Notes: generated by a model from the sequence alone, not told the origin. A stretch of 64,000 nt of DNA from Larix kaempferi (GCA_027924585.1 BSBM01000486.1:48686001-48750000), one strand, 5' to 3'; positions 1 through 10,262 are shown, numbered from the stretch's first letter. Numbers and translations: made by a program.

Positions 1-1422
1 GAAGACCCAACAAATTTCATAAAAAATGCACGTTCAACTGGAGCTATATTGGATGTTTCCCACCCTACATTGGCTTCTCCATCTTTGTTTTCCGAGAATC
101 AACATCTTTATTTCAACACTATTTTTGAGCAATTTTATCAAGGACCATGTGTGGAACCACTGAAAATGATCATTCAAGGAACTGCAAGAACTGGAAAGTC
201 TTACCTAATACACTGTGTTTCACAAGAATTTTCAGATCATTCAACAAATGGAAAAATCCCTTTGCTATTATTAGCACCAACTGGAGTAGCTGCCTTCAAT
301 ATACGAACTAAAACAATCCACTCATCTCTTAGAATTCCTATTAAAGACTTCAAACCTTTGCACGGTCAAGCACTTTCTGTCTTCCAAGAAGAGATGCGAT
401 GTGTGAAGTACATTTTAGTTGATGAAATGAGCTTTATAGGGTCAAGGTTATTCATACAAATTGATACACGCTTGTGTGAAGCATTTCCAGAAAATAGATC
501 AGATCCATTCGGTGGAAGATCATTGATTCTTGTTGGAGACCTTGTCCAATTGCCCCCTATTAGAGATAAACCATTGTATGTAGGTAACACAGTTGGAAAG
601 GTTTTGTGGAAAGATTTCAAAAAGGTTGTGACATTGGACACAATTTTTCGTCAGCAAGGGACGGATCCAAAGCAATCCAGTTTTAGGATGTTACTAACAA
701 ACATTAGAAATGTAGAACCAAACGTGGATGATTGGAATCTGTTGATGTCGAGAACATATGCATGCATGGACATTATTGAAAGCGACACTTTCAACGTAGA
801 GATGCATTTGTTTCCAACAAATGCCTCAGTGAATCAGCATAATAAATCCATGCTTAAGTCACTTAAAATTCCAGTAGCACGATGCATCTCTGAACATACA
901 AAGAATAATGATTTCAACGATGCAGATGATGAGCAACTTCAGCATGAAGTCCTCCTATGTCCTGGTGAACGTGTCATGTTGACATGTAACCTATGGGTGG
1001 AAGCAGGGTTAGTAAATGGAGCACTTGGGACAGTTCAAAACATCTTCTATGCTAAAGGATCTAAACCACCACAACTCCCAATGTACACTACAGTCTCATT
1101 TGATAATTACATTGGTGTTCCATGGGACATCAGATATCCAAATATTGTACCAATAAAACCTATTAGTAGAGGAAATCACAAGCAAATTCCATTGCGCATG
1201 GCTTGGGATCTCACCATACACAAATCAAAAGGTTTAACTCTAGAAAAGGCAACAATTGATATTGGTAATGTAGAGAGGCAAGGTTTAACATTTACAGCCA
1301 TTTCAAGAGTCAAATCTATCAATGGTTTACAAATATCGCCACTATTTACTTATGAAAGGTACACAAAGATGTCTCAAAGTGCATATGCTACCATTAGGAA
1401 GAAGGAAGAACAATGCCTATAG
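1..1422 (+). CDS. Helitron Pif1-like helicase domain, copy 1 (5' partial)
   Basis: The frame is open from base 1 to the TAG at 1420 and lacks its N-terminal part because the window starts inside it. It is the superfamily 1 (Pif1/RecD-like) DNA helicase half of a Helitron RepHel protein, which in this family unwinds DNA during rolling-circle transposition in the nucleus. Visible motifs are a Walker A loop (GTARTGKS), Walker B (LVDEMSF), GDLVQLPP and the C-terminal FTAISR. Compared with the sister copy at 16445-18016, two conserved motifs have changed: Walker A has R instead of G at its fourth position, and IHKSQG reads IHKSKG, with an A-to-D change just before it. By eye I count about 28 amino-acid differences in 457 residues and few silent ones, which argues against selection on function. 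It is probably a decaying copy that still happens to be open. Confidence 0.85.
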   Translation, partial: EDPTNFIKNARSTGAILDVSHPTLASPSLFSENQHLYFNTIFEQFYQGPCVEPLKMIIQGTARTGKSYLIHCVSQEFSDHSTNGKIPLLLLAPTGVAAFNIRTKTIHSSLRIPIKDFKPLHGQALSVFQEEMRCVKYILVDEMSFIGSRLFIQIDTRLCEAFPENRSDPFGGRSLILVGDLVQLPPIRDKPLYVGNTVGKVLWKDFKKVVTLDTIFRQQGTDPKQSSFRMLLTNIRNVEPNVDDWNLLMSRTYACMDIIESDTFNVEMHLFPTNASVNQHNKSMLKSLKIPVARCISEHTKNNDFNDADDEQLQHEVLLCPGERVMLTCNLWVEAGLVNGALGTVQNIFYAKGSKPPQLPMYTTVSFDNYIGVPWDIRYPNIVPIKPISRGNHKQIPLRMAWDLTIHKSKGLTLEKATIDIGNVERQGLTFTAISRVKSINGLQISPLFTYERYTKMSQSAYATIRKKEEQCL

Positions 1423-1560
1423 ACCATTTCTATATGACCATAATCGTTATTATTGAAAGAGGTGAGCTTGTTACCATGTAGAAAAAAAATCATCTATTTC
1501 GAACAATTCATTACGATTATAATTTCACTTAACTTTGTTGTATTGTTTGATGTTGAATAG

Positions 1561-1800
1561 TTATGGACTTCAAGACACAAATATAAATGAAGAAGACCTC
1601 AGCTCATATGTGTATTCATGTAAGGTTAGTTCAGTCAAGTTTCAATTAATATTTCCATTCTTCCAAACAAAACTATTTAAATTTGCTTGCTTTTCATTAC
1701 TTACATTACTTAACTACATTCGACGAAAACCACATTTTTAATCCTATGTTTCGATTTTCAGGTTGAATCAATGACGATATCCTTCGTGCATGCCACAAAG
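1561..1800 (+). other. Candidate 3' exons of Helitron gene, copy 1
   Basis: Downstream of the helicase stop, a segment bounded by an AATAG acceptor-like site and a TGTAAG/GTTAGT donor-like site (about 1561-1624) is followed by a TTTTCAG acceptor at about 1761. Exactly the same arrangement occurs in copy 2 at 18140-18203 and 18340. These look like small terminal exons of a spliced gene, read through in one frame as a 68-residue ORF in both copies. This is inferred from splice-site appearance only; no domain is recognisable. Confidence 0.3.
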
Positions 1801-1803
1801 CGA

Positions 1804-2440
1804 GACTGCTGAATGCACAATTGTTTAAATTATTGTTTACTTAACGACGATTACAAATGTTTGCTACATTTAGCTCACACTATACGAAAAAAAAAAGAGA
1901 TTTAGAATCCTACTTTATATGTTTTGTGAGTTTGATTTAAACATTATCCATTTTCAAGATGTTTTTGTATATATATATGGAGAGTAACTCTCTCATACAA
2001 TGGGCAATTATTAATTTTTGCAATGTATTATTCTATATTCACATTGACACACAATACCATGAATTAACCATTGCAACATTGAATTCATATACCAATTGCA
2101 TTACAACTTCATGAAGTGACACTACTGAATGCACAATTGTTTAAAATTGTTGTTTAGTTAACAATGATTACAAACGTTTGCTTCATTCAGCTCACACTAT
2201 AGGAAAAAAAGAGATTTTGAATCCTACTTTATATGTTTTGTGAGTTTGATTGAAGCGTTATCCATTTTCAAGATGTTTTGTATATATATGGAGACTAACT
2301 CTCTCACACAATGGAGAGTTATTAATTTTTGCAATGTATTATTCTATATTCACATTGACACACAATGAATTAATCATTGCAACATTGAATTCATACACTG
2401 ATTGCATTACAACTGTTATCAAATATAACTTACAATTATG
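1804..2440 (+). repeat. Direct duplication of about 320 bp in Helitron tail
   Basis: Two imperfect copies, about 1804-2122 and 2126-2440, both run from a GAATGCACAATTG block through a run of A, a TATATGG/CTCTC segment and an ACATTGACACACAAT block. The same pair is present in copy 2 at about 18383-19015. The internal duplication is therefore older than the event that made the two Helitron copies. Confidence 0.7.
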
Positions 2441-2573
2441 AAACATAGTCGCATAGTGCAACAATTTAACCACTACAACATTATTAATGTGTAAAATATA
2501 TCATATTGTAAATAAATATCTCCAAAGTACATGATAATATTATACATATTATATATATCTTCAATATGTATAG

Positions 2574-3290
2574 TTTTTTGATCTTCGATGCTTTGGGATG
2601 ATGAAGGTTTCTTGGAGCTCGCAAGGGTTTACAATGGCGGATATCTGGTGATGGGCGTCGGGGTTTGAACACGGTCAGGCTACAGCCTGACGCAATTACC
2701 TTCGCGGTGACGAACTACACTATTTTTCTCCCGTTTGTTTTTTACTGGGTCTTTTGGTTCGTGGTTAAACCCTCGGGGGTTTGTATTGCCTACTTTACTG
2801 CTTAATTTTTTTACTGTGGGCGTGCCCGTCATGGCGCGGTATGAAGAAATGGTGGACTATGCCTTTGATGCGTCGGATGATCTGTCCATCTGGACCCAGC
2901 CTTTGGGTGCCGGGTGGCAAGATGACACTTTCTGCTGCGGATGGGGCGGTGAATTTACCTACTATGGCGAACAACACGGAAATAGGGTTCTCGCCCTCCG
3001 GGTTTCTTGCCATCTCCCCAGGTTCTGGGCCGTTAAACGTCTTGACAGAACGTACTCCTTCAGCTACACCTTTATCGGAGGTTGGGACTGCTCTATGGTC
3101 TTCTGAACAGGTACTCAATGCCCTCGAGGTCTCGGCGGTGGGAAAGAATGGAGCACTTGCGGCTCTTGATGAAACTCTTTCATCTGCCAATAAGCAACAA
3201 ATTAACGCAAGTTCGCGGCTTTGGGATTCTTTAGTTTGGACTGAATCAATCAACGGGCTATTGTTGCACCAAATAGAATTTTAGAGATCC
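2574..3290 (+). other. GC-richer coding-like island, unidentified
   Basis: Base composition jumps from strongly AT-rich Helitron tail to near-balanced DNA at the breakpoint. Two overlapping plus-strand frames (about 2735-3106 and 2781-3284) each give sensible protein-like composition over part of their length, joined by a likely frameshift near 2930. Recognisable stretches include YEEMVDYAFDASDD in one frame and FSPSGFLAISPGSG in the other. I cannot place it in a family. It could be the degraded N-terminal part of a LINE or gag-like ORF, or a gene fragment carried by a mobile element. It abuts the Helitron copy exactly where the two copies diverge. Confidence 0.35.
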
Positions 3291-4300
3291 CTAAGTTAAC
3301 CTAGCAATGGTTAACTCCTAAGGTCTATTGATAGTATAATCGTGTTCAGACCCAGATCTTTTTCGACAGTCAAAGAATTAAAAGAAATTTAAGTCTTTGA
3401 CTCGAAAATACAGAGTCTTGGATTCCTCCTTAAAAGTTTTAGACCCTTCAAGAATTTTGGTAATTATGGTGTAAGTAAAATTTACTGTATTTCACTTGCT
3501 TGATAACCAAGATATGGTAAATAAAATGCTTCCATGGTTGTTACTTAATTGATACATGCTTCCTGTAACTTCTATTGTTTTCAGCAAGTTGGATCCTATT
3601 TTTGACATAATGCATTTCTAAAGGTATGCCTTACTGTATTTATTTTAATCTAATACCGTGGGATAGGGTCTTCTAGGTATTAAATAGCACTCCTCAATGA
3701 AAACTGGATAACGCGTGGATACTCTAGATACCTTGCTGATCATTTTCTTATTTCAAAACTCTGTTGAAAATAAAGAAATCTTGTGAATCCGTAGATCCAT
3801 GAATACTTCTGTTAATGGCATCTTTACTTTATTTTTAAGAACCCTGCTATTTTCACATTTCGATGGGGATCCGAGATAAATGCCCAGCATTTGTGATCTA
3901 TGTATTTTACAGAGTTATCACGTTTTTATTCATTACCTCTACGTGGTTTTAGATCGTTGTCTAGAGATAAACGCCCAGCATTTGTGATCTCTATATTATA
4001 CAGAGTTAGACGCCCAAGAATTGTGATCTCTGTACTATACACACATAGTATAAAGACAACGTGTTAATGACATCTTAGGGATAGTTGGTAACGCCCAAAA
4101 CTTAGCCTTAATTCAGACCATGGTGTATATCGATAACCTTGTATTCGAATAAACATATGTTTAGTTCTTTTTCCTTGATGCAAACCTTGGGTTAGGGTTT
4201 TATTTTCTTAGCATAAGATAGGACCCCTTTGGCATGAAGTAAAGCTGAACCTGTATCAAGAGTTTAAAAGAGTTTTTAAAAAATTTCAATAAAATAAAAT
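3291..4300. other. Non-coding stretch with short tandem motif
   Basis: No supported reading frame. The only structure I see is the repeated GATAAAYGCCCAGCATTTG motif listed separately, and a general drift to AT-rich sequence after about 4250. Confidence 0.5.
3870..4060 (+). repeat. Three-copy degenerate tandem motif
   Basis: The phrase GCCCAGCATTTGTGATCT and a following TATTNTACAGAGTTA recur at about 3880, 3970 and (changed to GCCCAAGAATTGTGATCT) 4012. Spacing is about 90 and then 45 bases. This is a short, diverged tandem array with no coding frame. Confidence 0.6.
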
Positions 4301-4375
4301 ATGAAATTATTTCTTAAAAAAAATTAATAAAATTAACAATAATATTATTTTTTTGTATTTTTAAATTTACTATTA

Positions 4376-4800
4376 TTTTATTAATTTTTTTAAGAAAAAA
4401 TATTATTTATATTGTTATTTTCTTAACATATTATTATTTGTTCATAGTTAATTTTATTGTTTTATTATTATTTTTTTTAAGAAAAAATATTATTTATATT
4501 GTTATTTTCTTAACATATCATTATGTGTTCATAGTTAATTTTGTTGTTATTTTATTAATTTTTTTTAAGAAAAAATATTATTTATATTGTTATTTTCTTA
4601 ACAATATTATTTATATTGTTATATTGTTTAGGGTTTAATTTTTTATATTGTTAGTTTCTTAACATATTATTACGTGTTCATAGTTAATTTTATTGTTATT
4701 TTATTAAATGTTTTTAAGAAAAAATATTATTTATATTGTTATTTTCTTAACAATATTATTTATATTGTTATATTGTTTAGGGTTTAACTTTTTATTTTTT
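4376..4800 (+). repeat. AT-rich tandem array, about 88-bp unit
   Basis: Units start with a run of T and AAGAAAAAATATTATTT, continue with TTGTTATTTTCTTAAC, and most end in a GTTCATAGTTAATTTT block. They recur at about 4390, 4478, 4567 and 4712, with truncated pieces between. A related TTTTGGCTTCAAAATATAGG block occurs at about 4800 and 5000. The array is non-coding, and the ORFs crossing it are low-complexity. Confidence 0.7.
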
Positions 4801-5081
4801 TTGGCTTCAAAATATAGGTTTTCTAATAAGTAATAATATTATTTTAATCATTTATGATGTGCATTTTGTATTTTTAATTTTAATTTTATTTTATTAATAA
4901 TATATCTTTTTTTTTTCTTAACATATTATTATAACTTCATAGTTTTGTTATTATGGAAATTTAAGTATATTTTATTAGGGTTTAGGATTTTTTTTTTTTT
5001 GGCTTCAAAATATAGGTCGAAAGAATAAAGAAAAAATATATATTTTAACATATAAATGTTCTAAATTAGTGTTATTCTACA

Positions 5082-5240
5082 ATGGATGCAGGGGTTATTA
5101 CTGCTCCAAAATTACAATTGTATTTCATAACAAGGAAGCACATGACTCAACCACTCCCTAATAAACCACATCTGCCAAACACATTTAGTGACCAAAGATC
5201 TGTTCAGATGCAATTATATAATATGGTGTTGGAGAGTTGA
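5082..5240 (+). CDS. Small unidentified ORF (52 codons), possible first exon
   Basis: An ATG at 5082 opens a 52-residue frame ending in TGA at 5238-5240. Its composition is protein-like, rich in basic and polar residues (for example ITRKHMTQPLPNKPHL). A frame shifted by one base continues with RVELERSWEVLAHQED and stops at 5314-5316, which hints at a former longer frame or an unspliced exon. I recognise no family. It precedes the tandem array and the eS24-like ORF on the same strand and could be an upstream exon of that gene, but phase and distance do not prove this. Confidence 0.2.
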   Translation: MDAGVITAPKLQLYFITRKHMTQPLPNKPHLPNTFSDQRSVQMQLYNMVLES

Positions 5241-5570
5241 GCTTGAACGGTCTTGGGAGGTTTTAGCCCATCAAGAAGATAGGCACCTAAGAGAAAGAAA
5301 CGTAGAACAAATGTGATTCCCATTGTTTTTTTTTTGTAGTTTGTTTTCAATGAAATTGCACCTAACTATTATTTTTTAAAGCACACTTAACTATTGATTG
5401 TGGAATCATAAGTAAACTATGATCATTCTAGAGTTGGCGTTGTTTGATTAATTAAAACTGATTATGTTTGTGTTATTATGATACAATGGTTTGATTTTAA
5501 AATTATCTACGTTTTCTTTTTGTATAGTTATATTCTTATGTTGATACACCAAATTTTTATTTATTGCAGA

Positions 5571-5621
5571 TAGATAACTTAAAGCTTATATTTGTGCGAG
5601 ATCATTCTAGCCCACTACAGG
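5571..5621 (+). other. Candidate 51-bp internal exon
   Basis: A good acceptor (TTTATTGCAG) and donor (CTACAG/GTAATT) bracket 51 bases that are open in one frame, reading IDNLKLIFVRDHSSPLQ. Its length is divisible by three. It may belong with the small ORF upstream, but its phase does not match a simple join to the acceptor at 8333, so the assignment is weak. Confidence 0.2.
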
Positions 5622-6870
5622 TAATTATAAATAGTCATGTATCAAGTACTATAGTTGCTCACCCTTGAATTGATAACACATATAGTCTCTAAATGTTATA
5701 GTGAAACTATTAGGATATTTGTTTTATTAAGTAGTGATTTCTTATGAAATTTGTTTTGTCTCTTTAAATAGAATTGGTAATCGTTCCATTAATAACACAC
5801 ATTTCATTAAAATTGGAAATATTTCATTACAACAACAACCCCATAATTGTGTTTTTTAGTTATTTTGGAATTCTAGATCCACTATTTAGTATCAATTTTA
5901 ATGAAATATGTGTTTAATCATTAATGTTGCTTTAAATATTAATCAATTATGCGATTTCTAGAATCTTTGCGATTATTGAATGTTTATATTTTGCATTACC
6001 ATTACATTGCTCTTTTATGCATACTTAAGTAATTGGTTGCATAAACGTATCCATAATCGTCATGGTGTTTTATCTAATGCACTGTTGAATTGATTGAGCA
6101 AAAGTAACAATGATTGCAATGTGTCATTCATCGCATTAATGCATTATCATTGCATTTGTAATTTCATCACATGAATAGTTTTTACAATATCATTGTTCTG
6201 CATTGTCATTCCCTAACTTTTATAGTCATATTATTCTCAGTTGGATATAATTGCATTACATGGATCAGGGTTTTGTTAAGTAGTAATTTTATGCGATGTA
6301 AAAATGATTGGATTGAGTAAATATATCTCGTATTTCTACTATTTGCAACATCATTTTTTCACAATGTGTTATTAGATTGCACTTTTATGAATACTTACCT
6401 AATTGCTTGAAAAAATGTTTATGTTTTTTCTATTATTATGCTATATGATTCTATGCATACTTAACTAATTGCTTGCAAAGATGTTTATGTTTATCATTGC
6501 ATTTGTAATTTCATCACATGAATAGTTTTTACAATATCATTGTGCTGCATTGTCATTCTAGAACTTTTATAGTCATATTATTTTCAGTTGGATATAATTG
6601 CATTACATGGATCATGGTTTTGTTAAATAGTAATTTAATGTGATGTAAAAATGATTGGATTGAGTAAATATATCTCGCATTTCTACACTTTTATGAATAC
6701 TTACCTAATTGCTTGCAAAAATGTTTATGTTTTTTTATTATCATTATGCTATATGCTTCTATGCATACTTAACTAATTGCTTGCAAATATGTTTTTGTTA
6801 TCATTATGTTATGCTTCTATTCAAAACTACTTGAATATGTGTGTAAATAAAATGCAATAGATATAGGAAT
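5622..6870. other. Non-coding AT-rich stretch, intron-like
   Basis: No supported coding frame. It contains a short inverted repeat (ACACATTTCATTAAAATTG at about 5800 and its near-complement at about 5895) and the direct duplication listed separately. It could be intronic if 5082-8737 is one gene. Confidence 0.4.
6135..6800 (+). repeat. Direct duplication, about 355-bp offset
   Basis: A segment of roughly 200 bases at about 6140-6345 recurs at about 6495-6690, sharing TAATTTCATCACATGAATAG, GTTGGATATAATTGCATTAC and GATTGGATTGAGTAAATATA blocks. A second phrase, GAATACTTACCTAATTGCTTG and variants, recurs about four times between 6380 and 6790, so the segment has been duplicated more than once in part. 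Confidence 0.65.
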
Positions 6871-6876
6871 CCTATA

Positions 6877-8220
6877 TTTGAGATAGATTTGTCTCGATGT
6901 CAGGAGTCAAGGGACATGTGCCAAACCAATTGGTGAGGACCTCCTTGTACATCCATCGCTGGATGTTAGACTAAAAGAGGATATCTTGATGACCTTAATA
7001 GCTGAAACCCCTTTAAAAATGTAGTTGGTTAATCATGCATTACTTTGAGATAGATTTGTCCCGATGTTAGGAGTCAAGGGACATGTTCCAAACCAATTGG
7101 TGAGGATCCCCTTTCACATCCATCGCTGGATGTTAGACTGACAGAGGACATCTCCATGACCTCAACATCCGAAACCCTTTTAAAAATGCAATTGATTGAT
7201 GAAGTCTTGCACCATTACATTGGTATTTTATGCATACCTAAGTAATTGCTTGCAATATTTTTTTTTTGGTTATGATTATGCTATCTGTGTAAATAAAATG
7301 CAATATATATAGGAATCCTATACTTGAGATAGATTTGTCCCGATGTCAGGAGTCAAGGGACATGTGCCAAACCAGTCGGTGAGGACCCCCTTGAACATCC
7401 ATCGCTGGATGTTAGACTGTCAGAGGACATCTCAATGACCTCAACAACCGAAACCCTTTTAAAAATGCAATTGATTGATGAAGTCTTGCACCATTATGTA
7501 TTGGTCTTTTATGCATACCTAAGTAATTGCTTGCAATTTTTTGTTTTGTTATGATTATGCTATGTGTGTAAATAAAATGCAATAGATATAGGAATCCTAT
7601 ACTTGAGATAGATTTGTCCCAATGTTAGGAGTCAAGGGACATGTTCCAAACCAGTTGGTGAGGACCCCCTTGCACATCCATTGCTGGATGTTAGACTGAC
7701 AGAGGACATCTCGATGACCTCAACAGCCGAAACCCATTCAAAAATGCAACTGATAAACAAGGCGTCAATTTGAGATAGATTTGTCTTGATGTCAGGAGTC
7801 AAGGGACATGTGCCAAACCAATCATTGAGGACCCCCTTGCACATCCATCACTGGATGTTAGACTGATAGAGGACATATCCATGACCTCAACAGCCAAAAC
7901 CCTTGTAAAAATGCAACTGATTGATGAATCCTTAATTTGAGATAGATTTGTCCCCATGCAGGAGTCAAGGGACATGTGCCAAACCAATCAGTGAGGACCC
8001 CCTTTCACATCCATTCTTGGATGTTAGACTAGCAGAGGACATCTCCATGACCTCAACAATAGAAAACCCTTGAAAAATGGAGTTGGTTGATGAATCCTTA
8101 CTTTGAGAAAGTTTTGTCCCGATGTCAAGAGTCAAGGTACAAGTGCAAAATCAAACGATGATGACCCCTTGCACATCCATTGCTTGATGTTAGTCTGAAA
8201 GATGACATCTGAATGATCTT
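6877..8220 (+). repeat. Seven-copy 167/280-bp tandem array
   Basis: Seven units begin with TTTGAGATAGATTTGTC or variants at about 6877, 7044, 7323, 7603, 7770, 7937 and 8103. Start-to-start spacings are 167, 279, 280, 167, 167 and 166. The longer units are the 167-bp core plus a 113-bp insert that carries CTAAGTAATTGCTTGCAAT and a GGAATCCTATACTTG block. Each core contains AGTCAAGGGACATGTGCCAA, a CATCCATCGCTGGATG palindrome and GACCTCAACAGCCGAAACCC. The minus strand has ORFs of 60-70 residues across the units, but 167 is not a multiple of three, so the array does not encode a periodic protein. The last unit ends about 120 bases before the acceptor of the eS24-like ORF, so the array may sit in its intron. 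Confidence 0.85.
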
Positions 8221-8359
8221 TGTATAAGCTATAGTTTGAAATTTTTATTGTTATTTTGTCACAATGTTACGAATGATGGATTTCGATTGTTGAAGTTTGT
8301 GTTAATGATACAATTTATGTTCCTTTTTTTCAGAAGATTTGCTTTACTTTGAAAGTAAA

Positions 8360-8737
8360 ATGTTTGTGAAAAAATTCAATCATCGTCCCACAGTGTGCAT
8401 CAAACACCTTATTGATGAACCAAGATTAAGATGGCGCTTTCAAATCAATGTTCTGCATCCTGGGAGAGGGAACCTTTCAAAGCCTGAAATTCAAGAGGAA
8501 ATAGGAAAAAATATTAAATGGACCAATACACAAACAATATTTATTTATGGATTTCCTACATATGGACAGAGATCCTTAGGTTTTGGATTGATATATGACA
8601 AGCTAGAGGATGCAAAAAAATATGAGCCTAAGTATAGGTTTTTGAAGAACAGAATTCATGATTTTGGTACCAAAACTAGTCAAAATACTGAGAAAAGAGC
8701 AAAACAAATTCGTGGCGTTATGCCACGAAAGAAATAA
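8360..8737 (+). CDS. Divergent ribosomal protein eS24-like ORF
   Basis: An uninterrupted frame of 125 codons from the ATG at 8360 (the frame is open back to the TTTTTTTCAG acceptor at 8333) to the TAA at 8735. Family knowledge: eS24 is a component of the 40S ribosomal subunit, usually about 130-140 residues. Visible matches are the INVLHPGRGNLSK block (the family's VIDVLHPGRA-S-K), the TIFIYGFPTYG block (family IFVFGFRTHFGGG), GFGLIYDKLEDAKKYEPKYR near the middle and KRAKQIRGV at the basic C-terminus. The full domain is present at about normal length, but the otherwise very conserved FRTHFGGGK loop reads FPTYGQRS and the N-terminal TRKFMTNRLL segment is barely recognisable. It is too diverged to be the housekeeping copy. 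It could be a captured gene, a retro- or paralogous copy under relaxed constraint, or the last exon of a spliced gene. Confidence 0.75.
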   Translation: MFVKKFNHRPTVCIKHLIDEPRLRWRFQINVLHPGRGNLSKPEIQEEIGKNIKWTNTQTIFIYGFPTYGQRSLGFGLIYDKLEDAKKYEPKYRFLKNRIHDFGTKTSQNTEKRAKQIRGVMPRKK

Positions 8738-9029
8738 GTGGATTTAATGTTTCAATTTCACTCCTATGCCAAGGAATGTTCTCAAAATATCAGACAATGT
8801 TTCTCTTAGTATAATCGTATCTTTTCATAGTCGACCATCTATTTATATGGATGTATTAAACCTATTTTCTGAGTTGTAATCAAGTAGTTATAATTAGTAC
8901 TTGAAGAGTACCTGGTTTCTGATTCAGTAATAGAGTTTTAAAAGATATTATTTACATTTTTTGTTGTTTAATAATGTTTTGTTCTTATTAATAATTATAT
9001 ATTTTCAATGGATTGTTAGTTATCTCGAA

Positions 9030-10262
9030 ATGGATCCTAGTGTGTGGAGTTTGTTTCCAATGGAGGCTCTCGAAATGATTCTTCTATGGGTTCCTTTTTT
9101 GACATTGATTTGATTTCGATCAATTTCTAGGCATTGTGAAGGATTATTGTGGAGACCATCTTTTATCAGTGCTTGGAAAAATAATCACATAACAAAAACT
9201 GGATTTATGGTTGAGTTGTGGGGACACTATGAGAATCACATTGTATATAAATTTATCAATCGTATAGGACATACATCTCTATTGTATGTCCCCTGTCCAG
9301 AGTATAAGTACACCATTGAGTCTACTATTGGGTCAATCATTTTGTTTTCGGCTTATTCTCCATTGCCGGGGCATAAAGAATATTACATGGTGAAACCATT
9401 TATAAAGTGTTTTTCACGTATAGGAGTCATTGAAATAGGAGTTGCTGGTTTCTTTTCATTCATAGGAAACGTGGGTCAACATAAACATGGATGGATAGTT
9501 GTTCGTCACCAACAAGATCAGGATGGTTCTAAATTTTTTACCTTTAGCAGTGTTAGAAGGTGTTGGAGAGAAACAATTGGTGCTAATGGTGCACCTACCC
9601 CTACAGAGGATGTATTATTCTACAAAGGTAAAATATATTGGCTATCTTTAAGAATCATTTCAGAGGAAGGTGCCTTGTATGTGTATAGAATGTACTCAAT
9701 GAATATTGAATTGAACACATGGGGTGTCCACTCGATTCACACTGGACGTACCAAACGATCTATGTGTCTTAGTATACATTCCAACCAACTACTATGCCTT
9801 GTGAATGGCGGCTCTACAAAAGTATGGTGCATAGATGAGATAAAAGACTTCAAGCGTGGTCAAGGTCTGGTTCAACAAAGAGAGGGATATTTTGAAGATG
9901 GAGAAGGTTTACAATGGAGTATTTTAAAAGACTTGACAACAAGGATAAATACACATTGTTCAGAATATCTCCCATTCTGTGCCGTGGAAAGTTCTATACT
10001 GATGTGCAAGAATGCCCAGATTCCTTTTATATACTATGATCTTTTCACTTGAAGCGTAACTCATTTAGCAGTTGATAGGACATTATTGTTTGCCAATCAT
10101 CATCTTCCTATGCCAATAGACAATCAATGCACAAATATCCTAATGTATAGGAATTTTTTTCCCCTTACCCCATCCATGAACTCATTCCATGACCTTATGG
10201 AACTACCTATAACATGGCTTGAGGGTGTCCTAGGTATTGGTATGCCAACCATTCCGGGTTAA
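9030..10262 (+). pseudogene. F-box protein pseudogene 1 (two in-frame stops)
   Basis: From the ATG at 9030 one frame runs 411 codons to TAA at 10260-10262, interrupted only by TGA at 9111-9113 and TGA at 10050-10052; I see no frameshift. The N-terminus (LFPMEALEMILLWVPFLTLI, stop, FRSISRHCEGLLWRPSFISAW) is an F-box of the plant SCF-ubiquitin-ligase type. The rest resembles the F-box-associated region of plant proteins, with blocks such as YYMVKPF, GKIYWLS, LLCLVNGGSTKVW and ILMCKN. It is paralogous to the pseudogene at 10640-11836 over its whole length, and the C-terminal MNSFHDL corresponds to MDSFYDV there. The first stop replaces an Arg codon of the paralog (CGA to TGA would do it). Without that F-box the remaining frame would not be expected to bind Skp1. 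Confidence 0.75.

Larger units (their letters stand above)
1..2573 (+). mobile_element. Helitron 3' part, copy 1 (cut by window start)
   Basis: This block is a near-identical copy of 16580-19152, at an offset of about 16,579 bases. It holds the end of a Helitron replicase-helicase gene, candidate 3' exons and an AT-rich tail. The similarity runs from the first base of the window, so the copy must continue upstream. It stops at about 2573, after a shared stretch ending in AATATGTATA; copy 1 then enters a GC-richer sequence and copy 2 enters AT-rich DNA. I do not see the canonical Helitron 3' end (a short hairpin followed by CTRR) at that breakpoint. The true terminus may therefore lie elsewhere, or the two blocks may share a segmental breakpoint instead of a transposon end. 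Confidence 0.75.

Noticed and set aside
4438-4638. 66-codon ORF rich in Phe/Ile/Val/Leu
   Set aside because: Low-complexity translation of the AT-rich tandem array.
5082-5240. A second eS24 N-terminus (ITRKHMT resembles the family TRKFMT)
   Set aside because: Only a handful of residues match, and the frame then diverges completely; the ORF at 8360 already contains the whole eS24 domain.
7632-7987. Minus-strand ORFs across the tandem array as a repeat protein
   Set aside because: The period is not a multiple of three, so successive units fall in different frames; the ORFs are chance.
6877-8220. CRISPR-like array from regularly spaced repeats
   Set aside because: Units are 167-280 bp, lie head to tail without short unique spacers, and the context is plant transposon DNA.
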